This document shows positions 34,522 to 44,101 of a stretch of DNA of 64,000 nt, piece after piece; position 1 is the first letter of the stretch, and each line of letters begins with the position of its first letter. This stretch comes from Phaeodactylum tricornutum CCAP 1055/1 (Eukaryota; Bacillariophyta; Bacillariophyceae; Surirellales; Neidiaceae). The notes under the pieces are model-generated. The model did no database searches. It was not told the DNA's origin and saw nothing but the letters and a program-made list of their open reading frames with translations. The position numbers and the translations under genes are program-made. The DNA is taken from positions 496,001-560,000 of the forward strand of contig NC_011685.1 of assembly GCF_000150955.2 (NCBI RefSeq), given 5' to 3'.

Positions 34522-37500
34522 CTATCCAATCACAGATTTCTTGCCTGTCTCAGTCCCATCCTCTATTCTGGACGAGCAACACAACCCGGTGAACGACGCT
34601 TTCAGCGAACGAAGCGCAATAGCAAGTCCCAAAAAAACCGAGGAAGCAATCCAACTAATGTACCAAGGCTCGATTATCGCCAAGAAGGCAATTGACGCTA
34701 CCCACAACACGATCTGCATTGGGGTTCCAAACACAAGGAAGTCTTTGTACTTGTAGCCTCCAGGACCGTAGATCAGCAAATTCGTTGTGTAACCATAAGG
34801 TGACATAAAGCTGGCTGACGCGCCCAACATCAACGCATAACTCATCAAAACACGATCAGTGCCTGTCTGCTCCGCTGCATCCAATGCAATAGGGAACAAC
34901 AGAGCCGCCGCTGCATTGTTCGTGACCACATTTGAAATAAGAAAGGTTGCAAAGTACACGGCTCCAAGCAACCCTGCGCTCCCAATACCCAAAGCAGTAC
35001 CTACATCAACCAAAAAGTTAGCAATCCCTCCTGCCACCCCTGAGTTGACAAGAGCTGTACCAATGCCAAAGGCTGCGGCGATGGTTATAAACACGTCCCA
35101 ATTCACCGCATCCCGAGCCTCCTGTTCTGACAAAATACCAAGAGCTACCATCAACATTGAAGCCACTAGTGCAGAAACCAATAGCGACGTCCAGTCAGCC
35201 ATAAATACAATCAGCATCCCTGCCGTGATCAACAACGCAGGAATCAAAAGACTCAAACGAGGAGGGGCCGAGTCCTCCACTTCAGCTAGCAGAGCAAACG
35301 ATCTGTCGTTCTCACCACTCTTGGCGATGAACGAAGGACCCGCCTCCAGTAACAGCACATCACCTGCTTGCAACTTCACGTTCCCCGGATGCTCGTGCAC
35401 ACGCTTGCCTTCGCGATGTACAGCAATCACCGCGGCTCCATACCGCTTCCGGAACTGGACCTCCTTCACAGTCTTCCCGACCAATGGTCCTTTTCTGGCA
35501 ATGACAGCCTGAACCAGACGTCTATCATGCACCTTCTCGTTGATTTTCTCCACCTCATCGTTTTGATACGAGATCAATCCTGGAATCTTGCGCAGATCGC
35601 CAACGGACGATGCAGAGCCGGAGAACCATAGAACATCTCCGTGCTGAAGGGGCTCCTCTGGAGCAATGGATTGGTATGCCTGATTGTCTGTTTGAATCGA
35701 GCCAAGGCGCTGATTGCTGTCCTCTCCCAGAGAATGCGCATCAGATGCGCCAGACATCACTGATAGTCTTTTGGTCTTCGTTGGCAAAGAGGTCCCTGCA
35801 GAGATGGGGCGTTCGATACTAACCAAGAACAAGTCTGGAAGCTTGTCGATGCCACTTTTTGCAACGGTTTTCCCCGACAACTTGGATTTTGGGGCAACTT
35901 GCATCGCGGTGAGAAACTCGCGAGCTGCTCCTTCACCGCTATGTACCCTTTCGTCAGGCACGAGGAGCTGTAGATCTTTCCAAACAACCTCCTGTTCTTC
36001 GATTTGTTGCATTGCCCCAGGCATATCAACAACGGCAGGATCTTCCTCATCGCCGTTTCGTTCAATTGCAACTTCAGAACCCTCCGATTCAATAAAGCAG
36101 TCGTCGTCTTGGGTGGGAGTAGCACCTTCCATTCGTTCCGAAACCCGGCCTGCCCGTGACTTGTCCATAGCCTCCAAATTGTCTGTACTAGCCTTTCTCC
36201 AGGTGACCATATTCACCAGATTTCTTACTGAAGAATTTCGCGATACGTTCTCATCCGTCCTGGAATTATCTGTGCGACCCTTGTAGAAATTTGACGGAGG
36301 CACTTGGAGCAGCGGGGAAGCCTCCCCGACTTGCAGAACCAAAACATCCCCAACATCAAAGCTGACCTGCGAAAGGGGCTGAGTGCTGTTCTTGCCGTTA
36401 TTTTGCAGAGCCACTATAGCAGCCTGGTAGCGCTTCCGAAAATCTATGTCGGCCCCTTTTCGTCCTATTAATCGTGATCCTTGTACCACCCGAGCTCGAA
36501 TCACGCGAAGTCCTCGCTGTTTAATTGTGGCAATTCCACCTTCTATCGACAAAAGAGCATTCATTACAGACCATATCTCTTCCAAATCCGGTAGTTCGGT
36601 ACCGATGACTTCACAGCGCCAGATAGAAATAGAGCGATCGCCAACCACAGCAGCTTCGGTATGGTGTAGTTGTAGGTTGAGTCGCAAGAGTCCCTTGGAA
36701 ATGTCCAGCATAAGTCCGGAACGATCTTTTACGTTGATTCCGACGACCACTAGATCCTTATCAATTGTCACTACAATCTTCGCTGGATCGCCTCCTCGCA
36801 GCCTTTCCGACACCAATCTATCCCGTTTAGGATCGAGTATGCTGTTGTCTTTTGAGGGTGCATCGTCTCGAATCAGATCCGTCATTCGATTGATGCTCCG
36901 CAGTCGCTGGTCTTCGTCTGCACGCAATAAGGATTCTTTGGTCATTCCAACTTCAACCGGAATCGCGTCTGGATCTTCAGCAACGGTATCCAATGATCCT
37001 AAGCTTTTTGTCAGCATAGAAAAGCCGTGATTGCGTTCGATGCTCGTTTCGCTCCTCTGTTGGTCTAGGGATTCCCAAAGAACTTGATCCGTCACTGTAT
37101 CCCTTGTCTCGTGTGTTTGGGTTTCCGGTAAGCACGTCTCAACTTCGTTCGTTACGACTTCGAGTCCATGCTCCTCACAAAACTCGCCAAAGCTTTCGAC
37201 AAATCCAGTAAAGTAGAGGATGTCACCCACGTTGAGGACGAAATCGTTCGAGACGGCCCGATGGACGTTACCGGTGGCCGCCCGATGGACCGACACCAGG
37301 TATATACCTCCAGTATCACGCAGCCCACTGCGCTTGACTGTTCGCGAAGCCGCTGGCGACCATTGCGTCAGCCGAGCGCCTAGTAAAACATCTTCGTTGT
37401 TCTCTAGCGGACTCGAGCCGCCTTGGCCTTGTCCGCCCGGAAGAAGCACCGGCGACGCCAACAAAATGTAGGCAATGCCAGTCAAGGCCACCGGAACGCC

Positions 37501-38148
37501 GTACGTTCCCAGCGAAAACAAAGCAATCGCCACGTCCGGATCATCCGGGTACCGCTCTTCCAGCAAACCGAGAACCACCAAGTTTGTACTCGTACCAATC
37601 AGTGTACAGGTTCCGCCCAAAATGGACGCGAAGGAGAGCGGAATCAACAATTGTTGCGGAGAAACGCGAATTTGCTTGGCCCAGCGCTGAACGATAGGAA
37701 TCATGACAACAACAACCGGAGTGTTGTTCAAGAATGCCGAAACCACAGCAATCGGCGCCATGAGGCGCAACTGTGCCGACGCAATGGTGGGTGGATTACC
37801 GAGCAGCCTACCCATGTACCAATCGAGCGCACCCGTTTTGGAAATGCCTTCCGCTACGACGAACAAAACCAACACGGTCAGCAAGCCTTCGTTCGAAAAT
37901 CCAGCCAAGCCTTCGCGAATGGTAATGATTTCGGCTGCCATGAATGCCGTTACGGCCGCGAGCATGATGGAGTCAGCGCCGAGACGATCGGAGATCAGAG
38001 CAGCGAACATGATAAAGAGAACCACACAGGTGTACACGATTTCCCAGGTCGCCGAGTCATTGTTGCTATCGTCCTGCAAAATGCGTGCCGTTGGAGGGCA
38101 AGGACAGGACGGATACTCAAGCCGGAACTCCTGCGTCTCGTCCTGCAT
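34522..38148 (-). CDS. SAC1/SLC13-like anion transporter with RCK-C and ACT-like domains (paralogue)
   Basis: A 1208-residue single-exon paralogue of the gene at 29444, in tandem and on the same strand. The domain plan is the same: first membrane half with FLNNTPVVVVMIP and GGTCTLIGTSTNLVV, RCK-C-like unit at about 250-335, ACT-like fold at about 455-525 (VVVGINVKDRSGLMLDISKG), further RCK-C-like units, then the second membrane half with SNVVTNNAAAALLFP. It is longer because of linker insertions around residues 335-450 and 655-700. From about residue 722 to 1170 it is nearly identical to its neighbour; before that the two differ at many positions, and the C-terminal tail (about 1170-1208) is unrelated. 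Substrate likely sulfate or another small anion, by family. The pair may differ in regulation through their soluble inserts or promoters. Confidence 0.88.
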   Translation of the reverse strand: MQDETQEFRLEYPSCPCPPTARILQDDSNNDSATWEIVYTCVVLFIMFAALISDRLGADSIMLAAVTAFMAAEIITIREGLAGFSNEGLLTVLVLFVVAEGISKTGALDWYMGRLLGNPPTIASAQLRLMAPIAVVSAFLNNTPVVVVMIPIVQRWAKQIRVSPQQLLIPLSFASILGGTCTLIGTSTNLVVLGLLEERYPDDPDVAIALFSLGTYGVPVALTGIAYILLASPVLLPGGQGQGGSSPLENNEDVLLGARLTQWSPAASRTVKRSGLRDTGGIYLVSVHRAATGNVHRAVSNDFVLNVGDILYFTGFVESFGEFCEEHGLEVVTNEVETCLPETQTHETRDTVTDQVLWESLDQQRSETSIERNHGFSMLTKSLGSLDTVAEDPDAIPVEVGMTKESLLRADEDQRLRSINRMTDLIRDDAPSKDNSILDPKRDRLVSERLRGGDPAKIVVTIDKDLVVVGINVKDRSGLMLDISKGLLRLNLQLHHTEAAVVGDRSISIWRCEVIGTELPDLEEIWSVMNALLSIEGGIATIKQRGLRVIRARVVQGSRLIGRKGADIDFRKRYQAAIVALQNNGKNSTQPLSQVSFDVGDVLVLQVGEASPLLQVPPSNFYKGRTDNSRTDENVSRNSSVRNLVNMVTWRKASTDNLEAMDKSRAGRVSERMEGATPTQDDDCFIESEGSEVAIERNGDEEDPAVVDMPGAMQQIEEQEVVWKDLQLLVPDERVHSGEGAAREFLTAMQVAPKSKLSGKTVAKSGIDKLPDLFLVSIERPISAGTSLPTKTKRLSVMSGASDAHSLGEDSNQRLGSIQTDNQAYQSIAPEEPLQHGDVLWFSGSASSVGDLRKIPGLISYQNDEVEKINEKVHDRRLVQAVIARKGPLVGKTVKEVQFRKRYGAAVIAVHREGKRVHEHPGNVKLQAGDVLLLEAGPSFIAKSGENDRSFALLAEVEDSAPPRLSLLIPALLITAGMLIVFMADWTSLLVSALVASMLMVALGILSEQEARDAVNWDVFITIAAAFGIGTALVNSGVAGGIANFLVDVGTALGIGSAGLLGAVYFATFLISNVVTNNAAAALLFPIALDAAEQTGTDRVLMSYALMLGASASFMSPYGYTTNLLIYGPGGYKYKDFLVFGTPMQIVLWVASIAFLAIIEPWYISWIASSVFLGLAIALRSLKASFTGLCCSSRIEDGTETGKKSVIG
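34650..35990 (-). repeat. Near-identical tract shared with 29533-30880 (copy 2)
   Basis: Partner of the tract in the neighbouring paralogue, direct orientation, about 5.1 kb apart. Sharp loss of identity on both sides within coding sequence points to gene conversion rather than a simple recent duplication of whole genes. Confidence 0.8.
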
Positions 38149-39476
38149 ATTGAAGGAATGATAGGGACGGAAGAATACGACTTCGGCTTGTCAGTAATCG
38201 AATCTCGACGGGTTAAGGGGGACGAAGCGATCGATGCAAGGCAGGGTAAAGACCGCCGTGGATGATGAAGCGCAAATTTATTGAAAAGAGTTCTCGCGGC
38301 GCACTAATCACCCTACGATTATGACAAAGCAGGACTGTGGAAGCAAGCGAAGGAGCAGCGATGACGACAACCGTAACGACTCTCTGGACTCTCGAATCGC
38401 GATCGATTGCTCGTCTCCGCGCTTGTTCGGGATACCGTTTCAAACAACAAAAAAACAGTCACGATCAGTCTGGCCTCCCGTGCCCCGTGCCTCAAGCATT
38501 CGTGACTCTCTACAAAATTGAAATATGAATCGAAAAAGATATAATGTGAGGTTAGACTTATTCTGTCAGACAAGACGACAACTGACGTAAATAATTATCT
38601 CGTGTCATCGATATACAAATAGTATTGAATCGGAAGCTTGATGAAAGTACAGTTTGTTAACTATTAGAAGTCGTGCGTCCTAATGCGACACAATAGTGTG
38701 TCATGCTTGAGAGTGTGTTAACCCACAGTTTTGGTTACCTATCAAAATCCTTGTTTCCCACGTTTGGTTGGCAAAGTCGGGTCAGAGCCCAGAAGCTGTA
38801 TCGCAACATGCGTTGGCGTGTTCGTTCGACAAACTACACACAAAAGCCGATTAGGATTATTACTTCAGAAAGACAAGGTTCGCTAAACGAAGAACACCGA
38901 TCGAACTTTCCTGATTCTCTGGAAAGGTTGAAAACGAGGGGACAAGTCATCCTCAATGTTTCACGGCTTTCTTTACCGCTTGTTAGTGAGTCAACTCCTC
39001 CTGGACCGTGAGTGTCTACGAACTGGAGTTGTCAATCGGGAATGGCCATGACGGCATGCTTATAAAAGAGATCTTTGCGCTTCTCTCTGAACGTTGATGA
39101 CGCAGCAATAGATGTCACGACTTCTTACTTCACAATGTATCGGAGTTGCTGATTTCTTTGTTCTACCATTGACTGGAAAAGCGATGCATATAGTGTGCTC
39201 TCTTTTTCTTAGACCCCGGCCTTCTCAGGCCGGGGACAATACCGCCAACTGACCGACAGCAGCGACACGAATATGAGCAGACAGGGCTGTTTCTAACGGT
39301 GGAGTCGATTCCAAGCTTCCGGAGTGTCTAGTTGAGTCACGTCGAGAGGTGATGGGGCGACCTGGCTTGTCCTCTATCTCAAGCTCGAACATTACAAAGT
39401 GAATTGCAGTTGCATTTTCTCGTCAATAAGGGAAATATGGTACCTTCCACGCGCGCATTGCATGCTCGCTACGCCT
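38149..39476. other. Intergenic with a strong GC hairpin
   Basis: About 1.33 kb upstream of the right transporter and downstream of the second DUF6824 gene. A 102-codon plus-strand frame at 38703-39011 is not convincing. A TGACGTAA half-palindrome lies near 38584 and a CTGTCAG motif near 38563. The hairpin at 39214-39235 is listed separately. Confidence 0.4.
39214..39235. other. Perfect GC-rich hairpin (9-bp stem, 4-base loop)
   Basis: Arms CCCCGGCCT and AGGCCGGGG are separated by the loop TCTC, in otherwise average-GC intergenic DNA. It could be part of a structured RNA, a 3' processing signal of the minus-strand DUF6824 gene (240 bp past its stop) or a protein-binding palindrome. Confidence 0.45.
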
Positions 39477-40364
39477 TCATTCCCAATCCTTTCCGATTTC
39501 TTCGAGACTCTCTGTATCAAAGACGCTTTCGTCATCTTGGTAGAGCAAGCCTGATGGAAAGGCTTCTGCATTTTGAATGTCGTCTCCACTGAAAAATCCT
39601 GGTGCCCTGTCGGTAGGAGTCCAATTAATTCCATGGAGACCGTCGATTTCTATCATTGACGGAAGGGAACACACGTTTAAAGCGGATAGGTCTTCACCAA
39701 TGGCCTGTAATATTTCTTCATCGGAAAGGAGGGGTGCGCTTGAAGTCTCAGTTCTTCCCTTCGTATCGGTAAGTAGCGACTGAGCCAACGTTGCTTGCTT
39801 TTGTCGATACCGCAGGGCTTGGCCTACCTTCTTGTGAGCTATTGAATTGTCAACTTCGACCCACTGACCCGCGTTCCCGTTTCTCTGCAAGAAGCGACCT
39901 CCGTTGAGTTTGACAGCTGTGAGGATCTCCAAGAGTAAGGCAACCCTATCTTTTCGGGGAGAGCTTCTGTGCTGGAGCATATGTCCTTCGAGGATCTTCC
40001 GGAACGCTTGATTTCCTGCGTGGGCTTGTACTCTCCTTCCGCGTCCAAGTAGGACATCGCAAGGACCAGGGGTCGTCCCGTTCCTCTCTTCGAGTTCGCT
40101 TTTTGTCACATGCGTCGCCTGCATCTTGTCCACACGAGTCTCGATGAGCTCGGTAGCTGGCAACTGGCCGGTCCGGTATAGTCTGGTAGCGGGCCGGATC
40201 GTCGAAAGCCGCCGATACGCACAATAAGCTCTGTCCTGCTTTCGACGCGAAAAAGTGTGTCGCTGTCGTGGCGCTATGAAGTTTTTTGCAGGCAACTGAA
40301 AAGCGCATGTGTGTTTTGACCACAAAAGATGATAGATATCTTTGGGGTTATTTGGGCTTATCAT
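39477..40364 (-). CDS. DUF6824 domain protein, short form
   Basis: A 295-residue frame with a DUF6824 domain at about residues 102-190: CDVLLGRGRRVQAHAGNQAF opens it with the family pattern D-V-L-L-G-R-G...H-x-GN, followed by LLLEILTAVKLNGGRFLQ and VEVDNSIAHKKVGQALRYRQ, the usual W/V...A-x-x-K-x-x-Q-A-L-R ending. This copy is a closer match to the classical family than the one at 1984 and lacks a Tudor-like tail. The C-terminal 100 residues are acidic, with several D/E clusters, as in activation-type tails. The first 80 residues are basic and unlike the domain; the start may be Met81 (40124). Family knowledge: diatom-expanded domain of unknown role. A nuclear regulator is only a guess. Confidence 0.8.
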   Translation of the reverse strand: MISPNNPKDIYHLLWSKHTCAFQLPAKNFIAPRQRHTFSRRKQDRAYCAYRRLSTIRPATRLYRTGQLPATELIETRVDKMQATHVTKSELEERNGTTPGPCDVLLGRGRRVQAHAGNQAFRKILEGHMLQHRSSPRKDRVALLLEILTAVKLNGGRFLQRNGNAGQWVEVDNSIAHKKVGQALRYRQKQATLAQSLLTDTKGRTETSSAPLLSDEEILQAIGEDLSALNVCSLPSMIEIDGLHGINWTPTDRAPGFFSGDDIQNAEAFPSGLLYQDDESVFDTESLEEIGKDWE

Positions 40365-40963
40365 CTAAATTTCCCTCTAGCGGTGAATATCTTACACTCA
40401 TTTCGTTAATTGGAGATTCTTGTCGTTCGAGTCAGACATTAATAGCAAAGCTATTTTTTTAACCTTTCACAATGCGGCTTGCTCTGTGTAGGATCGGTCA
40501 ACAGCCGATAACGAGAGCACACTGTGATCCTGCGTTTGTATTTAAGGGCAAGTACCTAGAGTGACACAGGTGCGTTTTGATAGTATTGCTTGGTCAATGA
40601 ATTGATAATCCTGTTGTAGCCACTATATATGTAAGCTCTTTCGGAACATGCACAGGTGTCTTTTCTGCTTTCCATTTTTTTTTTGAAGGCCCACAGGCAT
40701 CGACGCCATAGTTCGTCCTTCACAGACCTCTTTATCCCATACAGAGGGCCACTCTTTTGGATGATCTTCATTTGGATGCCCACTACTCTCAAATTTGAGG
40801 AGTGACATTGTTTTTAATTTCTGTGTCCTACCAGCAAACGAAACAGTTGCACCAGAGCAAATTTCAGCATTTTCGTAGGGCCCCGCTCTTTTTGTATATC
40901 GCATCTCATAAGTTGGGACCTATCTTTATGGCAAAAAAGCTGCTTCCGAGAGGTCGTACCAAA

Positions 40964-40985
40964 TTGACAGTGAGTTCACTGTCAA
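40964..40985. promoter_or_regulatory. Perfect palindrome of the recurrent TGACAGTGA motif
   Basis: Arms TTGACAGTGA and TCACTGTCAA flank a GT spacer, forming a perfect inverted repeat. It is the most symmetrical example of the motif seen in many intergenic regions here, which suggests a dimeric DNA-binding protein site. Function is inferred. Confidence 0.45.
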
Positions 40986-41303
40986 ACTAGAGTGGTGCCT
41001 TCTGGAAATTGCTTCTGTAGTATTATTGATTACTGTGATAAATTATAGCCACACAATGCTACAATTTGATACTACTGGCTTTTTCCCCTCAACTTCTACT
41101 CTTTCGTCGTATTCTACAAATGCATTCGTAAGCAAGTAGAAATCTCTCAACTGCTAGTTAGCTTTTTTTAGGGTGGGAAAATATATATAAAGGAACATCA
41201 CCGTTACTGATAATCAGAATGCGATAGCGGCGGCGCTGTGTGAAACGAACGGGATGTCTCTAGGATACCAAACAACCAACAAGAAATGGTAAAAAACACA
41301 TTG

Positions 41304-41341
41304 TGACTGTCAGGTACTGCTTTTAATAGAGTTGACAGTCA
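41304..41341. promoter_or_regulatory. Paired TGACTGTCA / TTGACAGTCA motifs upstream of PPR gene
   Basis: Two motif copies 20 bp apart, about 190-220 bp before the PPR start. Same family as the sites at 1935, 40964, 47837, 62179 and 62222. Confidence 0.35.
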
Positions 41342-41526
41342 GATAATATCAATTCTGTGTAGCAGTCTTCATTTCCAATAAGGTGGTGGATCAAGGATGA
41401 CAGCCTTGTCGGTGACTGTGAGTGAGCCCACAGCGGATCGTCAAATCGATTCTCCGAAAGCTATTCGTCCTCCACGCATAAAAGAGGGAGTCAACGTTTG
41501 CAGAGAATTCACGGACTAAAGCTTGG

Positions 41527-43572
41527 ATGAGATCGAGAATTCTGAGAAGCTCTCACTGGACTTCTCATAGTGGACAAGGATGGCCGTTCAGGACACGAGC
41601 GAGGCATACTTTCGGCTTGCACAGCCTTCAAATTTACGTGTCTCAATTTTGGACGACACAGGTTCCAAGAATACACTATCGCGCCGTTACTACCGGATTC
41701 GTAAACCACAGTCGGCTGTCGCGAAAGATGTGGCTCAATTCTGAAGTACACCCTTTGAAAAGGGCGGCTAGCTTTGTGGAACTGGCGACAATCAATCCGA
41801 GGGATTTTGCGAGCCGCAAAGTCGAGCAACTGGTGATTGACTGCTGCAAGCTAAACTCGTTGGAAGGGTTGCAGGCTGCGGAAGACATTGCTGATCGATT
41901 GCTACTTGAAAAACGCCGTATGAAGGCCCGAGGCTTAAAAATTGTTGTACCGGCGAAAATCTGGCAGAAGATAATTTACGGATGGGCAGTCCTCGCGGGA
42001 CGTCATCGAGTGGCGCAGTTTCGAATCAAAGAGCTTGTAAAACGCGTCGAAGCGGAGGCTGTCAAAGATCGAGCCGAATTTTCTCTCCCAGAACATTCAA
42101 TAAATACGTCAAACCGAAGAACGATTTTGAGTGAGCCGGCGGTCGATATGTACAACACAGTACTGTTAGGAATCGCCAATGCATCTCGGTTGTCAAAAAC
42201 GTCCGCGACGGAAGTAGACTCTGTGCTTGATTATATGGTTCGTCTAAATGAAAAATTCGGGTGGCATACCAAGCCGAACACAAGGAGCTATACCAACGCC
42301 ATTTCAGCTTATGCCCAAAGCGGAGGGCTCGGTGATGGAGACAGAGCAATGGCAGTTCTGCAGAGGATGAAAAAGGCGCAACAAACGGAAAAATATCTGT
42401 ACGAAGAACAGTACGGTGTTCTGTATAAATTCGATGACGAATCGAGCAACAAACGCAAAATTGTTACGACTGATACCGTTGTGTATACAGTCGCGATGAA
42501 AGCCATTACCAGAAGTGGGGCTCATCCCGAAAAAGCCCTGGATCTTCTTCGTGAAGTCACGGAATGCGAAGGAGGGCCGGCAAATGCGGACGCTCTTTTA
42601 TTCGCCAGTGCTATTGCAGCTTTTCGTCGTTATGTAACAAAGTGTTCTGATGTGAGTGAGAGAAGAAAACTTGCTAAGGGAAGCGAGGAGGTGTTAAGGA
42701 TGATGCTTCAATATGAGACGATCTCCACCGACTTGAGCGATGGCGCGCGAGGAGCCTTCAATGCATGTCTTGCCGTGTGGGCTGGTTCTGCTCTACCAGA
42801 GTCCCCTTTGCGGTGCCGAGAGATTATTCAGAGCATGATCGAACATCGGATCGGACCAGATACCATTTCGCTGAACACCTGCTTACACGCGTGGCTGAAG
42901 GCAAGCCGTTTACACAGGAACGCAGCCAAAAGCGCGGTAGAGCTTCTTTTTTCCCACGTCAGTCTCGCAACGACGAACCCAAAGTCATCCATTGCAGACT
43001 TTCAATCATATGCATTGGTAATACGCGTTTTGGTGAGCGCTCGAGGAGATCCAACAAGGCTTGTTCAGGCGAGAGAACTCCTCCAGAACCTTATAAATGA
43101 AGTGAACCTTGGGCGAATGAAGACGGCGGAAAAATCTCCAGCTCCCTTTACGGCAGTGCTCATAGTTGCTTCTGAAATGCCATCTTTGGCCAAAGTCTCA
43201 TCTCTAGATACTGAAGTCTTTCAACGTGATGATTCCATACTTGAACAAGACGCCTTTTCCATTGCTTGCCGAACATGGGATGAGCTAAAGGACGACAGAT
43301 TTGGTCTTGGGATTGCTCCTGATCATCACGCCTACAGTGCCTTTCTCAAATGCATCAAACGACACTGCCCCGAAAATTCTTCGGAACAATCGTTTCGGGT
43401 CCGCTCTATATTCTCTGACGCCTGTGAAACCGGGCACGTGAGCAAGCTCGTCTTGAAAGTTCTAGAACGCTTCTCGAATTGGCAAAATATCATTGGGGTG
43501 GAAAAGGGTACAAAAGTGCGAGGGCTGCCGAATTTCTGGTGGAGAAACGTTGCGAAAGAATGGATCGACTAG
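41527..43572 (+). CDS. Pentatricopeptide-repeat-like protein, organelle targeted
   Basis: A 681-residue single-exon protein. The N-terminus is rich in Arg, Ser and His with almost no acids (MRSRILRSSHWTSHSGQGWP...), typical of a mitochondrial presequence. The body has several degenerate helical-hairpin repeats of the PPR type: VDMYNTVLLGIANASRL, PNTRSYTNAISAYAQSGGLG, DTVVYTVAMKAITRSG, GAFNACLAVWAGS, DTISLNTCLHAWLKASRL and the region around DHHAYSAFLKCI. These match the x-Tyr/Phe-x-x-x-I-x-A-x-x-K pattern with a Gly/Asp-containing turn, though spacing is loose as in other diatom members. Family knowledge: PPR proteins bind organelle RNA and act in processing, stability or translation. No C-terminal editing (DYW) or SMR domain is seen. 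Target RNA unknown. Start chosen as the first Met giving the presequence. Confidence 0.8.
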   Translation: MRSRILRSSHWTSHSGQGWPFRTRARHTFGLHSLQIYVSQFWTTQVPRIHYRAVTTGFVNHSRLSRKMWLNSEVHPLKRAASFVELATINPRDFASRKVEQLVIDCCKLNSLEGLQAAEDIADRLLLEKRRMKARGLKIVVPAKIWQKIIYGWAVLAGRHRVAQFRIKELVKRVEAEAVKDRAEFSLPEHSINTSNRRTILSEPAVDMYNTVLLGIANASRLSKTSATEVDSVLDYMVRLNEKFGWHTKPNTRSYTNAISAYAQSGGLGDGDRAMAVLQRMKKAQQTEKYLYEEQYGVLYKFDDESSNKRKIVTTDTVVYTVAMKAITRSGAHPEKALDLLREVTECEGGPANADALLFASAIAAFRRYVTKCSDVSERRKLAKGSEEVLRMMLQYETISTDLSDGARGAFNACLAVWAGSALPESPLRCREIIQSMIEHRIGPDTISLNTCLHAWLKASRLHRNAAKSAVELLFSHVSLATTNPKSSIADFQSYALVIRVLVSARGDPTRLVQARELLQNLINEVNLGRMKTAEKSPAPFTAVLIVASEMPSLAKVSSLDTEVFQRDDSILEQDAFSIACRTWDELKDDRFGLGIAPDHHAYSAFLKCIKRHCPENSSEQSFRVRSIFSDACETGHVSKLVLKVLERFSNWQNIIGVEKGTKVRGLPNFWWRNVAKEWID

Positions 43573-44101
43573 AAAGGGCCCTACCCCGTTCAAATAAGCA
43601 GATACGCCTGATTGTAAGTCCGAGCGAACAGAGGTAGGTTCGTGCGATCGTAGTGGATGCTGCTGAAAGGGAGCTGTATACTACTAGAGCTATGTTTTGC
43701 TCCCTTCAGAAGCGTTTTGACTAGTACACATAGCTGTTCAGATAGAGAACGAAGCTCACCAATTGAGTATTTTTATAAAAGGGACAGTGACCTTTGCACG
43801 AAATAGGAGCTAGCAAAATGGAATTCTTTCGGAGTGCCATACTGTTAGCCAGTCACAACGATCGGACAACTACACTTTTCTCTGTCAAAACAATTCACTT
43901 GAAAGTTACACAGGCGATGCGCGATGATGCAATGACAGCGAAATTGTGTTCATGTCTCTAGCTGGAATTGGATTTTGTCTCTCGAAAAACAAATGACGTC
44001 ATGAGTCACAACACGAAATGTCCCTTTTTGTCGTGCCGATTTCAATTTTTTTGCCCTCACTGTGTGAAACAGTCGAGCGACAATGGCCGCTATGCTGTTA
44101 G
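43573..44101. other. Intergenic upstream of the SGNH-like gene
   Basis: About 530 bp with a TATA-like TTTTTATAAAAGG near 43771 and a composite CRE/AP-1 site at 43994-44008. No gene seen. Confidence 0.5.
43994..44008. promoter_or_regulatory. Adjacent CRE (TGACGTCA) and AP-1/GCN4 (TGAGTCA) sites
   Basis: A full CRE palindrome TGACGTCA is followed with no gap by TGAGTCA, 94 bp before the start codon of the SGNH-like gene. Both are textbook bZIP sites. Established for this kind of organism: TGACGT-type CO2/cAMP-responsive elements control P. tricornutum carbonic anhydrase promoters through bZIP factors. Use at this gene is inference. Confidence 0.55.

Larger units (their letters stand above)
40365..41526. 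other. Divergent intergenic region between DUF6824 and PPR genes
   Basis: About 1.16 kb. It contains the palindrome at 40964-40985, TGACTGTCA at 41304-41312, TTGACAGTCA at 41332-41341, GTGACTGTGAGTGA near 41414 and a TATA-like run (ATATATATAAAGG) near 41181. No gene supported. Confidence 0.5.

Noticed and set aside
37423-38265. 280-codon plus-strand frame
   Set aside because: Antisense to the transporter N-terminal half; composition rich in Arg/Asn/Gln is a strand artefact.
38703-39011. 102-codon plus-strand frame
   Set aside because: No recognisable features and no neighbour context.
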